Notes: a model not told the origin generated them from the letters alone. A DNA stretch of 64,000 bases from Orlajensenia sp037404875 (GCF_037404875.1 NZ_JBBELO010000015.1:1-64000); one strand, 5' to 3'; numbered from the stretch's first letter, positions 34,234-43,219 are shown. Numbers and translations: made by a program.

Positions 34234-35169
34234 TCAGACCCGCGGCGAGTGCGTCTCGATCGCGATGATGCCCGAGCTCGGGTTCGTGCGCGAGAGGTGC
34301 ACGACCGAGAACGCCCCGGTGTCGAGGTCCGCTGCGTCGTTCACGTACGAGCCCGTCACGGTTCCGGTCGCGAGCGCGATCTCCCGCAGGATCTCGCCGA
34401 GCAGCGGCCCGTGACTGCAGATCACGGCCGTCTTGCGCGCACGCACGCGTTTGCCGACGATCGCACGGATGTCGGCCGTGCCCTCCTCGAAGGCGTCCTG
34501 GCTGATGGCGTCCGTGCGTCGCACCTCGATGCCGGTCGCCACGGCGAGCGGTGTCACCGTGGTGACGCAGCGGGTCGCCGAGCTCGTGATGATGCGCCGC
34601 GGCCTCCAGGCCAGCAGGGTCGGCACCATCGCCGCGGCCTGCTTCACACCCCGGTCGGCAAGCGGGCGGGTGGCATCCGACTTCTTCCACTCACCCCGTG
34701 CCATCGCCTTGGCATGGCGCAGCACGACGAGGGCGAAGGTCTGCGTGACTCCCGCCTCGACGAGCTTCGCGAAGGCCTCGAGAATCTCGACGTCGGTGGA
34801 GTAGCTGAGATAGGTGCGCGCCTTCTTCACGCTCACCCACTCCAGCGCGGCGATCTCGCCGTTCGGGATGAATGTCGATCGCGTGATCGCATCGTCCGTC
34901 ACCTCGGCGGCCCAGTAATGCACGATCTTGTTACGGCCGCTGCCGATCGTGTAGTGCGAGACGCCGACGGGCACGCCGAGGGCGACCGTGAGCCCGGTCT
35001 CCTCCTTGATCTCGCGCACCGCGGTCTGCGGAAGGGTCTCGCCGGGGTCGACCTTGCCCTTGGGGATGGTGACGTCGCCGTGCACCGTGCGATGCACCAC
35101 GAGGATCATGATCTTGCCGTCGACCTCGCGCCAGCAGACTGCGCCGGCGGCGAAGACGGCCGTCGTCAC
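34234..35169 (-). CDS. MutT1-like Nudix hydrolase fused to a histidine phosphatase domain
   Basis: A 311-residue two-domain protein. Residues about 4-140 are a Nudix domain with a complete box, GKVDPGETLPQTAVREIKEE-TGL. Residues about 155-290 are a histidine phosphatase (SixA-like) domain beginning LVVLRHAKAM, with RPLADRGVKQA and the second histidine in VICSHGPLLGEIL. Mycobacterial MutT1 has this architecture, acts on 8-oxo-GTP/dGTP and diadenosine polyphosphates, and also neighbours ppk. GTG start overlapping the ppk stop (GTGA), with GGGGAGGGG upstream. Confidence 0.9.
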   Translation of the reverse strand: MTTAVFAAGAVCWREVDGKIMILVVHRTVHGDVTIPKGKVDPGETLPQTAVREIKEETGLTVALGVPVGVSHYTIGSGRNKIVHYWAAEVTDDAITRSTFIPNGEIAALEWVSVKKARTYLSYSTDVEILEAFAKLVEAGVTQTFALVVLRHAKAMARGEWKKSDATRPLADRGVKQAAAMVPTLLAWRPRRIITSSATRCVTTVTPLAVATGIEVRRTDAISQDAFEEGTADIRAIVGKRVRARKTAVICSHGPLLGEILREIALATGTVTGSYVNDAADLDTGAFSVVHLSRTNPSSGIIAIETHSPRV

Positions 35170-37334
35170 CGACCCCTCCCCGCGCGCGGACGCTGTCCGA
35201 TGCGCTGCATGAGCGAGTTCTGCATGTCTTCCAGCAGTTCGCCGTTCTTGTCGCGGTGATGACGCACCCACACGCCGTCGCTGCCGAGCCACCACGACGA
35301 GGTCGCATCCGACATCGCCTGGTCGAAGAGCGCCCCGAGCTCGGCGATGTGCCCGGGATCGTCCAGGCGCACGAGCGCCTCCACGCGCCGGTCGAGGTTG
35401 CGGTGCATCATGTCGGCGCTGCCGATGAAGACGTGCGGGTCGCCGTCGTTCAGGAACGAGAAGATGCGGGAGTGCTCGAGGTAGCGCCCGAGGATGGAGC
35501 GCACCCGGATGTTCTCGCTCATTCCCTCCACGCCCGGCATGAGGCTGCAGATGCCGCGGACCCAGATGTCGATCGGCACGCCGACGTTCGACGCCCGGTA
35601 GAGGGCGTCGATGATGGCCTCGTCGACCATCGAATTGACCTTGATGCGGATGCCGGATGGGCGGCCGTCGAGGGCGTTCTTCGTCTCCTCGGCGATGTGG
35701 CGCAGCAGGCCCTTGCGCAGGTGCAGCGGAGCAACGAGCAGCCGCTTGAACTTCTTCTCGATGGCGTAGCCCGAGAGCTCGTTGAAGAGCCGGGTGAGGT
35801 CCTTGCCGACCTGGTCGTCATCGGTCAGCAGGCCGAGGTCTTCGTAGATGCGACTCGTCTTGGGGTTGTAGTTGCCGGTGCCGATGTGGCTGTAGTGGCG
35901 CAGCTGCCCCTTCTCCTGCCGGATGACGAGGGCGAGCTTGCAGTGCGTCTTCAACCCGACGAGGCCGTACACGACGTGCACGCCTGCCTTCTCGAGCTTG
36001 CGGGCCCAGCTGATGTTGGCCTGCTCGTCGAAGCGCGCCTTGATCTCCACGAGCGCGAGCACCTGCTTGCCCGACTCCGCGGCGTCGATCAGCGCCTCGA
36101 CGATGGGCGAGTCGCCCGACGTGCGGTAGAGCGTCTGCTTGATCGCGAGCACGTGCGGGTCGGCCGCCGCCTGCTCGATGAACGCCTGCACGCTCGTCGC
36201 GAAGCTCTCGTACGGGTGGTGCAGCAGCACGTCGCCGCGGCGGATGGCGGCGAAGATGTCGGCGGGCCGGTTCGGCTCGCTCGGCGCCAGGCGCGCGCTC
36301 GTCGTCGGAACGTGCGTCGGATAGTGCAGGTCGGGCCGGTCGATGCGCGCGATGTCGAACAGGCCGGAGAGGTCGAGCGGAGCGGGGAGCCGGAAGACCT
36401 CCTGCTCCGTCACATCCAGTTCGCGAACGAGCAGTCCGAGTGTGAGGTCATCCATGTCCTCGGTGACCTCGAGCCGGATGGGCGGACCGAACCGGCGCCG
36501 CAGCAGCTCCTTCTCGAGGGCCTTGATGAGGTTCTCGGTCTCGTCCTCGTCGATCTCGACGTCTTCGTTGCGGGTCACCCGGAAGACGTGGTGATCCATG
36601 ATCTCCATGCCCGGGAAGAGGTCGCCGAGGTGGTTCGCGATCAGGTCTTCCAGGGCGATGTAGCGCTGGGTGCCGGCGGAACTGTCGATCTCGAGGAACC
36701 GCGGCAGCATCTGCGGAACCTTCAGGCGAGCGAACTCCTGCTTTCCCGTGCGCGAGTTGCGCACCCGCACGGCGAGGTTGAGCGAGAGCCCCGAGATATA
36801 GGGGAACGGATGCGCGGGGTCGACCGCGAGCGGCATCAGCACCGGGAAGATCTGGCGTGAGAAGTAGTCGCGCAGCTTCTCGTGCTCGCCCGGCTGCAGC
36901 TCGTTCCAGCGGGTGATGACGATGCCGTTCTCCGCCAGGGCGGGCCGCACCAGCTCCTGGTAGGCGGCGGCGTGCCGCTCCTGCAGGGTGTGCGCCTTCG
37001 CGGAGATGTCGTTGAGCACGTCGACCGGTGCGCGGCCGACGTTCGTGGGCACGGCCAGCCCGGTGAGGATGCGGCGCTTGAGCCCGGCGACACGCACCAT
37101 GAAGAACTCGTCGAGGTTCGAGGCGAAGATGGCGAGGAAGTTGGCCCGCTCCAGAGGGGGGAGGTCGGGGTCCTCCGCGAGTTCGAGCACCCGCTGGTTG
37201 AAGGCGAGCCAGCTCAGCTCGCGGTCGAGGTAGCGCTCCTCGGGCAGGGTCGTGTCTCCGGCCGTGTCGAAGGGCTCGAAATCATCGTCCAGGTCGCGCG
37301 CGATCCCTGGGTCAATGGCGTTCTCGACATCCAT
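35166..37334 (-). CDS. ppk: Polyphosphate kinase 1
   Basis: A 722-residue PPK1 making polyphosphate from ATP. The N-terminal domain begins YLDRELSWLAFNQRVLELA and includes FASNLDEFFMVRVAGLK. The two C-terminal phospholipase-D-like domains carry the autophosphorylated histidine in LKTHCKLALVIR, then RHYSHIGTGNYNPKTSRIY, and GICSLMPGVEG. The ATG at 37334 has GGA upstream. Coupled to the MutT1-like gene; co-location with pst, phoU and senX3-regX3 indicates a phosphate-storage role. Confidence 0.97.
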   Translation of the reverse strand: MDVENAIDPGIARDLDDDFEPFDTAGDTTLPEERYLDRELSWLAFNQRVLELAEDPDLPPLERANFLAIFASNLDEFFMVRVAGLKRRILTGLAVPTNVGRAPVDVLNDISAKAHTLQERHAAAYQELVRPALAENGIVITRWNELQPGEHEKLRDYFSRQIFPVLMPLAVDPAHPFPYISGLSLNLAVRVRNSRTGKQEFARLKVPQMLPRFLEIDSSAGTQRYIALEDLIANHLGDLFPGMEIMDHHVFRVTRNEDVEIDEDETENLIKALEKELLRRRFGPPIRLEVTEDMDDLTLGLLVRELDVTEQEVFRLPAPLDLSGLFDIARIDRPDLHYPTHVPTTSARLAPSEPNRPADIFAAIRRGDVLLHHPYESFATSVQAFIEQAAADPHVLAIKQTLYRTSGDSPIVEALIDAAESGKQVLALVEIKARFDEQANISWARKLEKAGVHVVYGLVGLKTHCKLALVIRQEKGQLRHYSHIGTGNYNPKTSRIYEDLGLLTDDDQVGKDLTRLFNELSGYAIEKKFKRLLVAPLHLRKGLLRHIAEETKNALDGRPSGIRIKVNSMVDEAIIDALYRASNVGVPIDIWVRGICSLMPGVEGMSENIRVRSILGRYLEHSRIFSFLNDGDPHVFIGSADMMHRNLDRRVEALVRLDDPGHIAELGALFDQAMSDATSSWWLGSDGVWVRHHRDKNGELLEDMQNSLMQRIGQRPRAGRGR

Positions 37335-37423
37335 TCGTCCATCATGGCATTCACCGCGTGAACACCGTGTGACGCCTTGGCACCGGATCTCAGCGCGCAC
37401 CCCACGCCCTTGCGGCACGCCGT

Positions 37424-37482
37424 TGAACCATTTCGGGCCCGTTGATCCGCCAGGAACGGATCAGCGGCGACCAAATGGTTCA
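37424..37482. terminator. Nested palindrome downstream of the glnR-like gene
   Basis: Outer 10-bp arms (37424-37433, TGAACCATTT; 37473-37482) enclose an inner 7-bp hairpin TGATCCG/CGGATCA (37443-37449, 37457-37463). It lies 20 bases past the stop of the glnR-like gene and upstream of ppk on the same strand, so probably terminates the former. Layout resembles the nested palindromes at 29913 and 50097. Confidence 0.65.
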
Positions 37483-37502
37483 GCCGCGGAGGAGGGGGCG
37501 TG

Positions 37503-38186
37503 TCAGCGGGCGGCCCCCGCCGGCTCCTCGTCTTCCTCGTGCACGTTGAAGCGGTAGCCCACGTTCCGCACCGTTCCGATGAGTGACTCGAGGTCGCCGA
37601 GCTTGGCGCGCAGGCGCCGCACGTGCACGTCGACAGTACGCGTGCCGCCGAAGTAGTCGTACCCCCACACCTCGCTGAGCAACTGCTCCCGCGTGAAGAC
37701 GCGGGAGGGATGCGTTGCCAGGAAGCGCAGCAGCTCGAACTCCTTGAACGTGAGGTCCAGTGGCTTGCCCCGCACCTTGGCCGAGTAACTGGCCTCGTCG
37801 ATGATGACGCCGGAGGTCTGGATGCGGCTGGAGGCTTCGGGCGTCGCGCGGCCGATGGCCAGGCGCAGTCGTGCCTCCACCTCGGCCGGCCCGGCCGTCT
37901 CGAGCAGGATGTCGTCGACGCCCCACTCGGGGCTGACGCCGCTCATGCCGCCCTCGGTGAGCACGAGCAGGAGCGGCACCGAGATGCCGGTCGTGCGCAG
38001 GATCTGGCAGAGGGCCTTCGCCGAGGCGAGGTTGGTGCGTGCATCCACGATGACCGCATCCGAGTCGGGAGCGGTGATCAGCTGCTGGGGGTCCGCCGGA
38101 ATTTGGCGCACGCGGTGGCTGAGCAGGGCCAGAGCGGGGAGAACGTCATTGCCACCTGCCGCCGTCAGGATCAACAATTGCGCCAC
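37503..38186 (-). CDS. glnR: GlnR-like OmpR-family response regulator
   Basis: A 227-residue regulator with an atypical receiver (about 1-115) and a C-terminal winged helix (about 130-220: LTFKEFELLRFLATHPSRVFTREQLL, SEVWGYDYFGGTRTVDVHVRRLRAKL). The receiver, with ALALLSHRVRQIPADP, LCQILRTTGISVPLLLVLTEGG and GVDDILLETAGPAEVEARLRLAIGR, follows actinobacterial GlnR, the orphan nitrogen regulator that works without a kinase. It lacks the usual acidic DDE pocket; Asp48 (VDAR) is the nominal phospho-site. No kinase gene is adjacent. Confidence 0.82.
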   Translation of the reverse strand: MAQLLILTAAGGNDVLPALALLSHRVRQIPADPQQLITAPDSDAVIVDARTNLASAKALCQILRTTGISVPLLLVLTEGGMSGVSPEWGVDDILLETAGPAEVEARLRLAIGRATPEASSRIQTSGVIIDEASYSAKVRGKPLDLTFKEFELLRFLATHPSRVFTREQLLSEVWGYDYFGGTRTVDVHVRRLRAKLGDLESLIGTVRNVGYRFNVHEEDEEPAGAAR

Positions 38187-38280
38187 GCGCGTCCTCCAGG
38201 CTGGATTCGTGCAGCCATATTACCGTGCTCGCGCTCAACCACATCGCCCGCCCGGTTTCGGCGCACGTCACAATAGGTAC

Positions 38281-38571
38281 ATGACCGACTTGGAAGTCCC
38301 GCTCAGCACGGGCAAGACCTACGCCAGCGTCACGCCGATCTGGCTCCTGGCCCTCGTCGGTTCCGTGCTGGCCGGAACCCTCGCCGCCCCCGATGCGGTC
38401 TACGGCTGGCTGTGCCTCTCGCTGGCCGCATGCACCATCGTCGCCTTCTGCGTGCAGCTCGCCGTTCGCCGGCGGGAGGGGTTCGTACGCCGCGTCACAC
38501 TCAGCATCGTGGGCGCGGTGATCGCCACGGCGCTCGTCAGCATCGTCATCGCGCTGCTCAACACGTTCTAG
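38281..38571 (+). CDS. Small membrane protein of unknown function
   Basis: A 96-residue protein with three hydrophobic segments (about residues 18-35, 40-61 and 73-94), of the polytopic actinobacterial kind. ATG at 38281 starts just after a short gap from the divergent glnR-like gene. No functional motif is seen. It is followed 9 bases later by a 35-residue membrane peptide and then the nitrobindin-like gene, suggesting one transcript. Confidence 0.75.
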   Translation: MTDLEVPLSTGKTYASVTPIWLLALVGSVLAGTLAAPDAVYGWLCLSLAACTIVAFCVQLAVRRREGFVRRVTLSIVGAVIATALVSIVIALLNTF

Positions 38572-38580
38572 ACTCGACAC

Positions 38581-38688
38581 ATGGCCGCTCTCGAACTCTT
38601 CTATCTCGGTCTCCTCGGCCTCGCGAGCCTCGCGATCGCCTGGACCTCGGGTGTCGTCGTCTACAAGCTCTTCCGGGGGCAGCGGTAA
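38581..38688 (+). CDS. Very small single-pass membrane peptide
   Basis: ATG at 38581 to TAA at 38688 encodes 35 residues: a short acidic start (MAALELF), one continuous hydrophobic helix (about residues 6-28) and a basic tail (YKLFRGQR), orientation N-out/C-in by the positive-inside rule. It fills most of the gap between two genes read in the same direction and keeps high-GC codon use. I believe similar 35-residue peptides occur in related genomes. Function unknown. Confidence 0.6.
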   Translation: MAALELFYLGLLGLASLAIAWTSGVVVYKLFRGQR

Positions 38689-38694
38689 CCCGTC

Positions 38695-39303
38695 ATGATC
38701 GAGCTGCCCCTCGACCTGCCCGCTGAGCTCGTTCCCCTCTCGTGGCTCATCGGCGTCTGGGAGGGGTCAGGCGTCATCGACTACACCATCGGCGAAGAGC
38801 GCGTCTCGCACGAGTTCGGACAGCGCATCAGCTTCAGCCACGATGGGTTGCCGCACCTGAACTACAACTCCTACACCTGGCTGTTCCCGACAGAGGACGG
38901 CGGTGAGCCGCGGCCCCTCGTCACCGAGATGGGCTACTGGCGCCTCAGCCGTGCCCTCGGCGACGCCGATCCCGGCCCGGGCATGCTGCCCGGCATCGGT
39001 GCCCGGGCGTTCACGAACCCCCAGGCCGTGGAGACCTTGCGCAACAGCGACGGCGGCTTCGACATCGAGGTCAACCTCGTGCACCCCGGCGGCGTGACCG
39101 AGCTCTACCTCGGCCAGGTCAAGGGCCCGCGCATCGACATGGCCACGGATGCGGTGATGCGCACGCAGGGCGCCAAGGCCTATTCGGCCGCCACGCGTCT
39201 CTACGGTCTCGTCGAGAACCACTTGCTGTGGGCCTGGGACATCGCCGCCCTCGGCCAGGATCTGCGCACCCACGCCTCCGCCCGACTCGCGAAGGCGGAG
39301 TGA
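38695..39303 (+). CDS. Nitrobindin/FABP-like heme beta-barrel protein (DUF1794)
   Basis: A 202-residue ten-stranded beta-barrel protein of the nitrobindin family, like mycobacterial Rv2717c. The family GxWxGxG motif is WLIGVWEGSGVIDY near the N terminus. The C-terminal AATRLYGLVENHLLWAWDIAALGQ contains the conserved His expected to ligate heme iron. Relatives bind ferric heme and isomerise peroxynitrite. Stop overlaps the ygfZ start (TGATG). Confidence 0.9.
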   Translation: MIELPLDLPAELVPLSWLIGVWEGSGVIDYTIGEERVSHEFGQRISFSHDGLPHLNYNSYTWLFPTEDGGEPRPLVTEMGYWRLSRALGDADPGPGMLPGIGARAFTNPQAVETLRNSDGGFDIEVNLVHPGGVTELYLGQVKGPRIDMATDAVMRTQGAKAYSAATRLYGLVENHLLWAWDIAALGQDLRTHASARLAKAE

Positions 39304-40454
39304 TGAGCGCCTCACCGCTGCTCGGCGTTCCCGGTGCCGTCGCCGCAGAGGGCATCGACGCCGGGCTCGCCGCCCACTACGGCAATCCTCTGATCGAGCA
39401 GCGCCACCTCGAGGCGGGAACGGCTCTCGTCGACCTCTCGACCCAGGGCGTGCTCACCGTCACAGGGCCCGACCGGCTGAGCTGGCTGAACTCGCTCGCG
39501 AGCCAGAAGCTCGATCGACTCGACGCGGGAGGCAGCGCCGAGACGCTCTTCCTCGACCCGCAGGGCCGCATCGAGCACGACGTGCGCCTGCTCGATGACG
39601 GCGTGAGCACGTGGATGCTCGTGGAGGCGGCCGAGCTCGCGCCCCTGCAGGCCTGGCTGGACCGCATGCGGTTCATGCTGCGGGTCGAGCTGGCGGATCG
39701 CACGCAGGACTACGCGACCCTCGGCATCCTGAACACGGATGCCGCGGCGCTCGGCATCACTCCTGCGGCGCCGAACGGTGTCGAACTGGTGTGGCGCGAC
39801 CCCTGGGCCGCGGGCGCCGTCGGCGGCTGGCAGTACGCCGAGCCGGTCGATCACCCCTCCGCCGAGTGGAACTGGAGCCTCGTGCTCGTCGACCGCGCGG
39901 AGCTTCCCGCGCTCGCCGACCGGGTGGGTTCCGGTTCACTGCAGGCCGCGGGCACGCTCGCGCTCGAGGCCCTGCGCATCGCGGCCTGGCGGCCGCGCCG
40001 AGCCGCCGAGGTCGATGAGAAGAGCATCCCGCACGAACTCGACTGGCTGCGCACGGCCGTGCACCTCGACAAGGGGTGTTACCGCGGGCAGGAGACCGTC
40101 GCCAAGGTGCACAACCTCGGCCACCCGCCACGTCGCCTCGTCATGCTGCACCTCGACGGCAGCGACACGGTGCTCCCGGCGCGCGGTGACGAGGTGCTCG
40201 CCGAGCGCACGCGCCCCGAGAGCGAGGCCGGCTGGCAGGCGTGCGGCGAGATCACCTCGAGCGCCATCCATCATGAACTCGGCCCCATCGCCCTCGCGGT
40301 CATCCGTCGGGGTGTACCTGTGCAGGCTCCGCTGCGCGTGCGCACCGCCGAGACCGGCGAGGTGATCGCCGCCGCCCAGCAGGTGATCGTTCCGCCCAAA
40401 GCCGGTGCGGCAGCCGGCATCCCGCGGATGCCGCGGCTCGGCATCCGCCGCTGA
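39303..40454 (+). CDS. ygfZ: Folate-binding protein YgfZ (IscA/Fe-S maintenance)
   Basis: A 383-residue protein of the GcvT/YgfZ fold, which uses folate to support iron-sulfur enzyme assembly or repair. The diagnostic KGCYRGQETVAKVHNLGHP with its conserved Cys is present near residue 260. The N-terminal LVDLSTQGVLTVTGPDRLSWLNSL is the usual start of this fold. Coupled at both ends (TGATG with the preceding and following genes). Confidence 0.93.
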   Translation: MSASPLLGVPGAVAAEGIDAGLAAHYGNPLIEQRHLEAGTALVDLSTQGVLTVTGPDRLSWLNSLASQKLDRLDAGGSAETLFLDPQGRIEHDVRLLDDGVSTWMLVEAAELAPLQAWLDRMRFMLRVELADRTQDYATLGILNTDAAALGITPAAPNGVELVWRDPWAAGAVGGWQYAEPVDHPSAEWNWSLVLVDRAELPALADRVGSGSLQAAGTLALEALRIAAWRPRRAAEVDEKSIPHELDWLRTAVHLDKGCYRGQETVAKVHNLGHPPRRLVMLHLDGSDTVLPARGDEVLAERTRPESEAGWQACGEITSSAIHHELGPIALAVIRRGVPVQAPLRVRTAETGEVIAAAQQVIVPPKAGAAAGIPRMPRLGIRR

Positions 40455-41536
40455 TGTCGGCGTCGGGCGCCCCCGCCCGCTTCGACGTCCGCACGTCGTG
40501 GAACCGGGTGCGCGACTCGTGGCCGGCCATCCTGCAGATCACGATCACGGCACTGGCGAGCTGGGCCTTCGCGCACTACGTGCTCGGGCATCCCTCGCCG
40601 CTCATCGCGGCGATCATGGTGATCTCGGCGCTCGGGTTCGTGCGGGATGCGCGACCGGTGCGCGTGCTCGAGACCGTTCTCGGCATGACGCTCGGGATCG
40701 CGCTCGCCGAGGCACTGCTGCTCGCGTTCGGCGGCGGCCTGCTGCAGTACGGCATCGCACTCGCGCTCACCCTGCTCGTGGCCCGGTTCCTCTCGGAGAC
40801 CGGCGCGTTCGCGGTCGCCGCGGCCGTGCAGTGCTCGCTCGTGATGCTCACCCCGCCCCCGCTCGGCGGCCCCTTCACGCGCACGATAGACGCGGTGGTC
40901 GGCGGCGTGTTCGCGCTGCTGGCCACGGCGCTGATCCCGCGTGATCCCCGCCGCGCTGCCACCCGGGCAGGGCGCAGGCTGCTCGCGGAGCACGAGGCCG
41001 TCTTCGGCGACCTCGCCACGGCACTGCGCTCCGGATCGGCCGACGACGCGGCCGAAGCGCTCACCCGGGCCCGGTCGCTGGATGCGCTCGCCGCCGAATG
41101 GTCGAGCGCGGTCGAGTCGGGGCGTGCGATCGCACGCATCTCGCCCTTCCTGCGCCGCAGCCGGTTCGACCTGGAACGCCAGGCCGGCATGCTCGCGGCC
41201 ATCGACCTGTGCACCCGCAGCCTTCGAGTGCTCGCACGCCGGACGGTCTACGTCGCCCGCGACGGCGCGCCCCGGCCGGCCATCGCCGACCTGTTCGAAC
41301 GGGTGGGAACGACGATGGGGCTCGTGCAGGCCTCACTCGCCGACGTGGCACAGCAGCCGGTGGCCCGGGCATCCCTCTCGGCCATCGCGGTGCACCTCGA
41401 CCCCGTGGCCATGCTGCCGAGCGGTGCCTTCGCCGACCGCAACCTCGTTCAGGCCGTGCGCCCGTACATCGTCGACGCCCTGAGTGCCACAGGGCTCGAC
41501 GCCGACGACGCCAGGGCCATGCTCCCGTCGGGATGA
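40454..41536 (+). CDS. FUSC-family membrane protein
   Basis: A 360-residue protein with about six N-terminal membrane helices (residues 25-165) and a C-terminal cytoplasmic helical half, the layout of fusaric-acid-resistance-like (FUSC) proteins, though only one membrane block is present. LGFVRDARPVRVLETVLGMTLGIALAEALL is the conserved transmembrane core. Substrate unknown. ATG overlaps the ygfZ stop. Confidence 0.82.
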   Translation: MSASGAPARFDVRTSWNRVRDSWPAILQITITALASWAFAHYVLGHPSPLIAAIMVISALGFVRDARPVRVLETVLGMTLGIALAEALLLAFGGGLLQYGIALALTLLVARFLSETGAFAVAAAVQCSLVMLTPPPLGGPFTRTIDAVVGGVFALLATALIPRDPRRAATRAGRRLLAEHEAVFGDLATALRSGSADDAAEALTRARSLDALAAEWSSAVESGRAIARISPFLRRSRFDLERQAGMLAAIDLCTRSLRVLARRTVYVARDGAPRPAIADLFERVGTTMGLVQASLADVAQQPVARASLSAIAVHLDPVAMLPSGAFADRNLVQAVRPYIVDALSATGLDADDARAMLPSG

Positions 41537-41567
41537 GCGGGGCCGCCGCCGACGGTAAGTTGGAGGC

Positions 41568-42320
41568 ATGACTTCGCCCTATACGCTCATCCTGCTGCGC
41601 CACGGCAACAGCGACTGGAACCAGAAGAACCTGTTCACCGGCTGGGTCGACGTGCGGCTCTCCGAGCAGGGCGAACGCGAGGCCGCTCGCGCCGGCGAGC
41701 TGCTCGCCGATGGGGGCCTGCTGCCCGACGTGCTGCACACCTCGGTGCTCAGCCGCGCCATCCAGACCGCAGACATCGCCCTCGACGTGGCCGATCGCCT
41801 GTGGATCGACGTGCGTCGCTCCTGGCGGCTCAACGAGCGCCACTACGGTGCACTACAGGGCCTGGACAAGGCCGATACCCTCGCCAAGTACGGCCAGGAG
41901 CAGTTCATGCTCTGGCGCCGCTCCTTCGACGTTCCGCCGCCCGCCCTGGCCGATGACGCCGAGTACTCCCAGGTCGGGGATCCCCGCTACGCGAACCTCA
42001 GCGATTCCGAGCTGCCCCGCACCGAGTGCCTCAAAGACGTGATCGAGCGGATGCTGCCCTACTGGCAGAGTGACATCATCCCCGACCTGGCGGAGGGCCG
42101 CACGGTGCTCGTCACGGCGCACGGCAACTCGCTGCGGGCGCTCGTGAAGCACCTCGACGGCATCAGCGACGCCGACATCGCGGAGCTCAACATCCCCACG
42201 GGAATCCCGCTCGTCTACACCCTCGGCGAGGACTTCATGCCCATCGAACCAGCCCGCTACCTCGACCCGGAGGCGGCGGCGGCCGGTGCGGCCGCCGTGG
42301 CGGCGCAGGGCAAGAAGTAG
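41568..42320 (+). CDS. gpmA: 2,3-bisphosphoglycerate-dependent phosphoglycerate mutase
   Basis: A 250-residue dPGM of glycolysis. The phosphohistidine is in LILLRHGNSDWNQKNLFTGW, ERHYGALQG (catalytic Glu region) and VLVTAHGNSLRALVKHLDG (second His) are intact. ATG with GGAGG. Mycobacteria likewise place gpm1 next to senX3-regX3; here phoU lies between. Confidence 0.97.
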   Translation: MTSPYTLILLRHGNSDWNQKNLFTGWVDVRLSEQGEREAARAGELLADGGLLPDVLHTSVLSRAIQTADIALDVADRLWIDVRRSWRLNERHYGALQGLDKADTLAKYGQEQFMLWRRSFDVPPPALADDAEYSQVGDPRYANLSDSELPRTECLKDVIERMLPYWQSDIIPDLAEGRTVLVTAHGNSLRALVKHLDGISDADIAELNIPTGIPLVYTLGEDFMPIEPARYLDPEAAAAGAAAVAAQGKK

Positions 42321-42334
42321 TCCCACTACGCGAG

Positions 42335-42360
42335 AAAGCCGGCCCCGTGGGGCCGGCTTT
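42335..42360. terminator. Bidirectional terminator between gpmA and phoU
   Basis: AAAGCCGGCCCC (42335-42346) pairs perfectly with GGGGCCGGCTTT (42349-42360). The A-run and T-run at the base make it usable on both strands, fitting its place between convergent genes. Confidence 0.9.
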
Positions 42361-42372
42361 CGTCGTGAAGCG

Positions 42373-43029
42373 CTAGATCTTGCTCTCGGGCACCCAGTCG
42401 CCGGTCGCGAGGTAGAGCACCTTCTTGGCGATTGAGACGGCGTGGTCGGCGAAGCGCTCGTGGTATCGGCTGGCGAGGGTCGCATCGACGGTGTCGACCG
42501 CCTGGCCTTTCCAGGTCTCGCCGAGCACCTTGTCGAACACGCTGAGGTGCAGGGCGTCGATCTTGTCGTCCTCGTTGCGGATGTCCTCCGCGGATTGCAC
42601 CTCCTGCGTGCGCAGCAGTTCGACCAGCTTGTGGGCGATCTGCACGTCGAGGCGGCCCATCTCGGCGAAGGTCGGACGCAGCGACTTGGGCACGACCTTG
42701 TCGGGGAACCGGTAACGGGCGAGCTGGGCGATGTGCGTGGCCATGTCGCCCATCCGCTCGAGCGACGCGCTGATGCGCAGGGCGCTCACGACGATGCGCA
42801 GGTCGCGTGCCACAGGGTTCTGCCGGGCGAGGATGGTGATGGCGAGCTCGTCCAGGGCGACGGCGCGCTCGTCGATGCGGCTGTCCTCGCCGATGCACTC
42901 CTCGGCCAGCGCGACATCGGATTCGTTGAAGGCGCGAGTGGCCTTCTCGATCGAGATGGCAACGAGTTCGGCGATCTCGACGAGTCCGTCCTGGACCTCG
43001 CGCATCTCGAGCTGGAAAACTTCGCGCAC
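42373..43029 (-). CDS. phoU: Phosphate signalling protein PhoU
   Basis: A 218-residue protein of two three-helix bundles, each with the PhoU metal-binding signature: ECIGEDSRIDERAVALDE near residue 53-70 and EDIRNEDDKIDALHLSVFD in the second half. RISASLERMGDMATHIAQLAR is the canonical PhoU core. It restrains the Pst transporter and the SenX3-RegX3 system when phosphate is plentiful. GTG at 43029 chosen by family length; PHO-box-like repeats lie upstream. Confidence 0.95.
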   Translation of the reverse strand: MREVFQLEMREVQDGLVEIAELVAISIEKATRAFNESDVALAEECIGEDSRIDERAVALDELAITILARQNPVARDLRIVVSALRISASLERMGDMATHIAQLARYRFPDKVVPKSLRPTFAEMGRLDVQIAHKLVELLRTQEVQSAEDIRNEDDKIDALHLSVFDKVLGETWKGQAVDTVDATLASRYHERFADHAVSIAKKVLYLATGDWVPESKI

Positions 43030-43119
43030 TGGGGGATTCCGATCTTCTCTGGGTCGCTCCGGCGGGCACGCGCGCGCGTGCTCCACGGTGTCCGTAGCCC
43101 CGGCAATGGTGCCTACGGA

Positions 43120-43159
43120 AGGTTAACGACCGGTGCCGCTGTCCTGAACATTGGCTGAA
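43120..43159. promoter_or_regulatory. PHO-box-like repeat array between phoU and senX3
   Basis: On the minus strand TTCAGCC (43159-43153), TTCAGGA (43148-43142), GGCACCG (43137-43131) and TTAACCT (43126-43120) repeat at exactly 11 bases. This matches the period of actinobacterial PhoP/RegX3 operators, although two units are weak. It could control phoU, senX3-regX3 or both. Confidence 0.55.
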
Positions 43160-43219
43160 GTGGCCCGCGGGCGGGGCCCTGTGTCCGGTCGGCTCTTGAG
43201 CAGACATTACTCTGATGCC

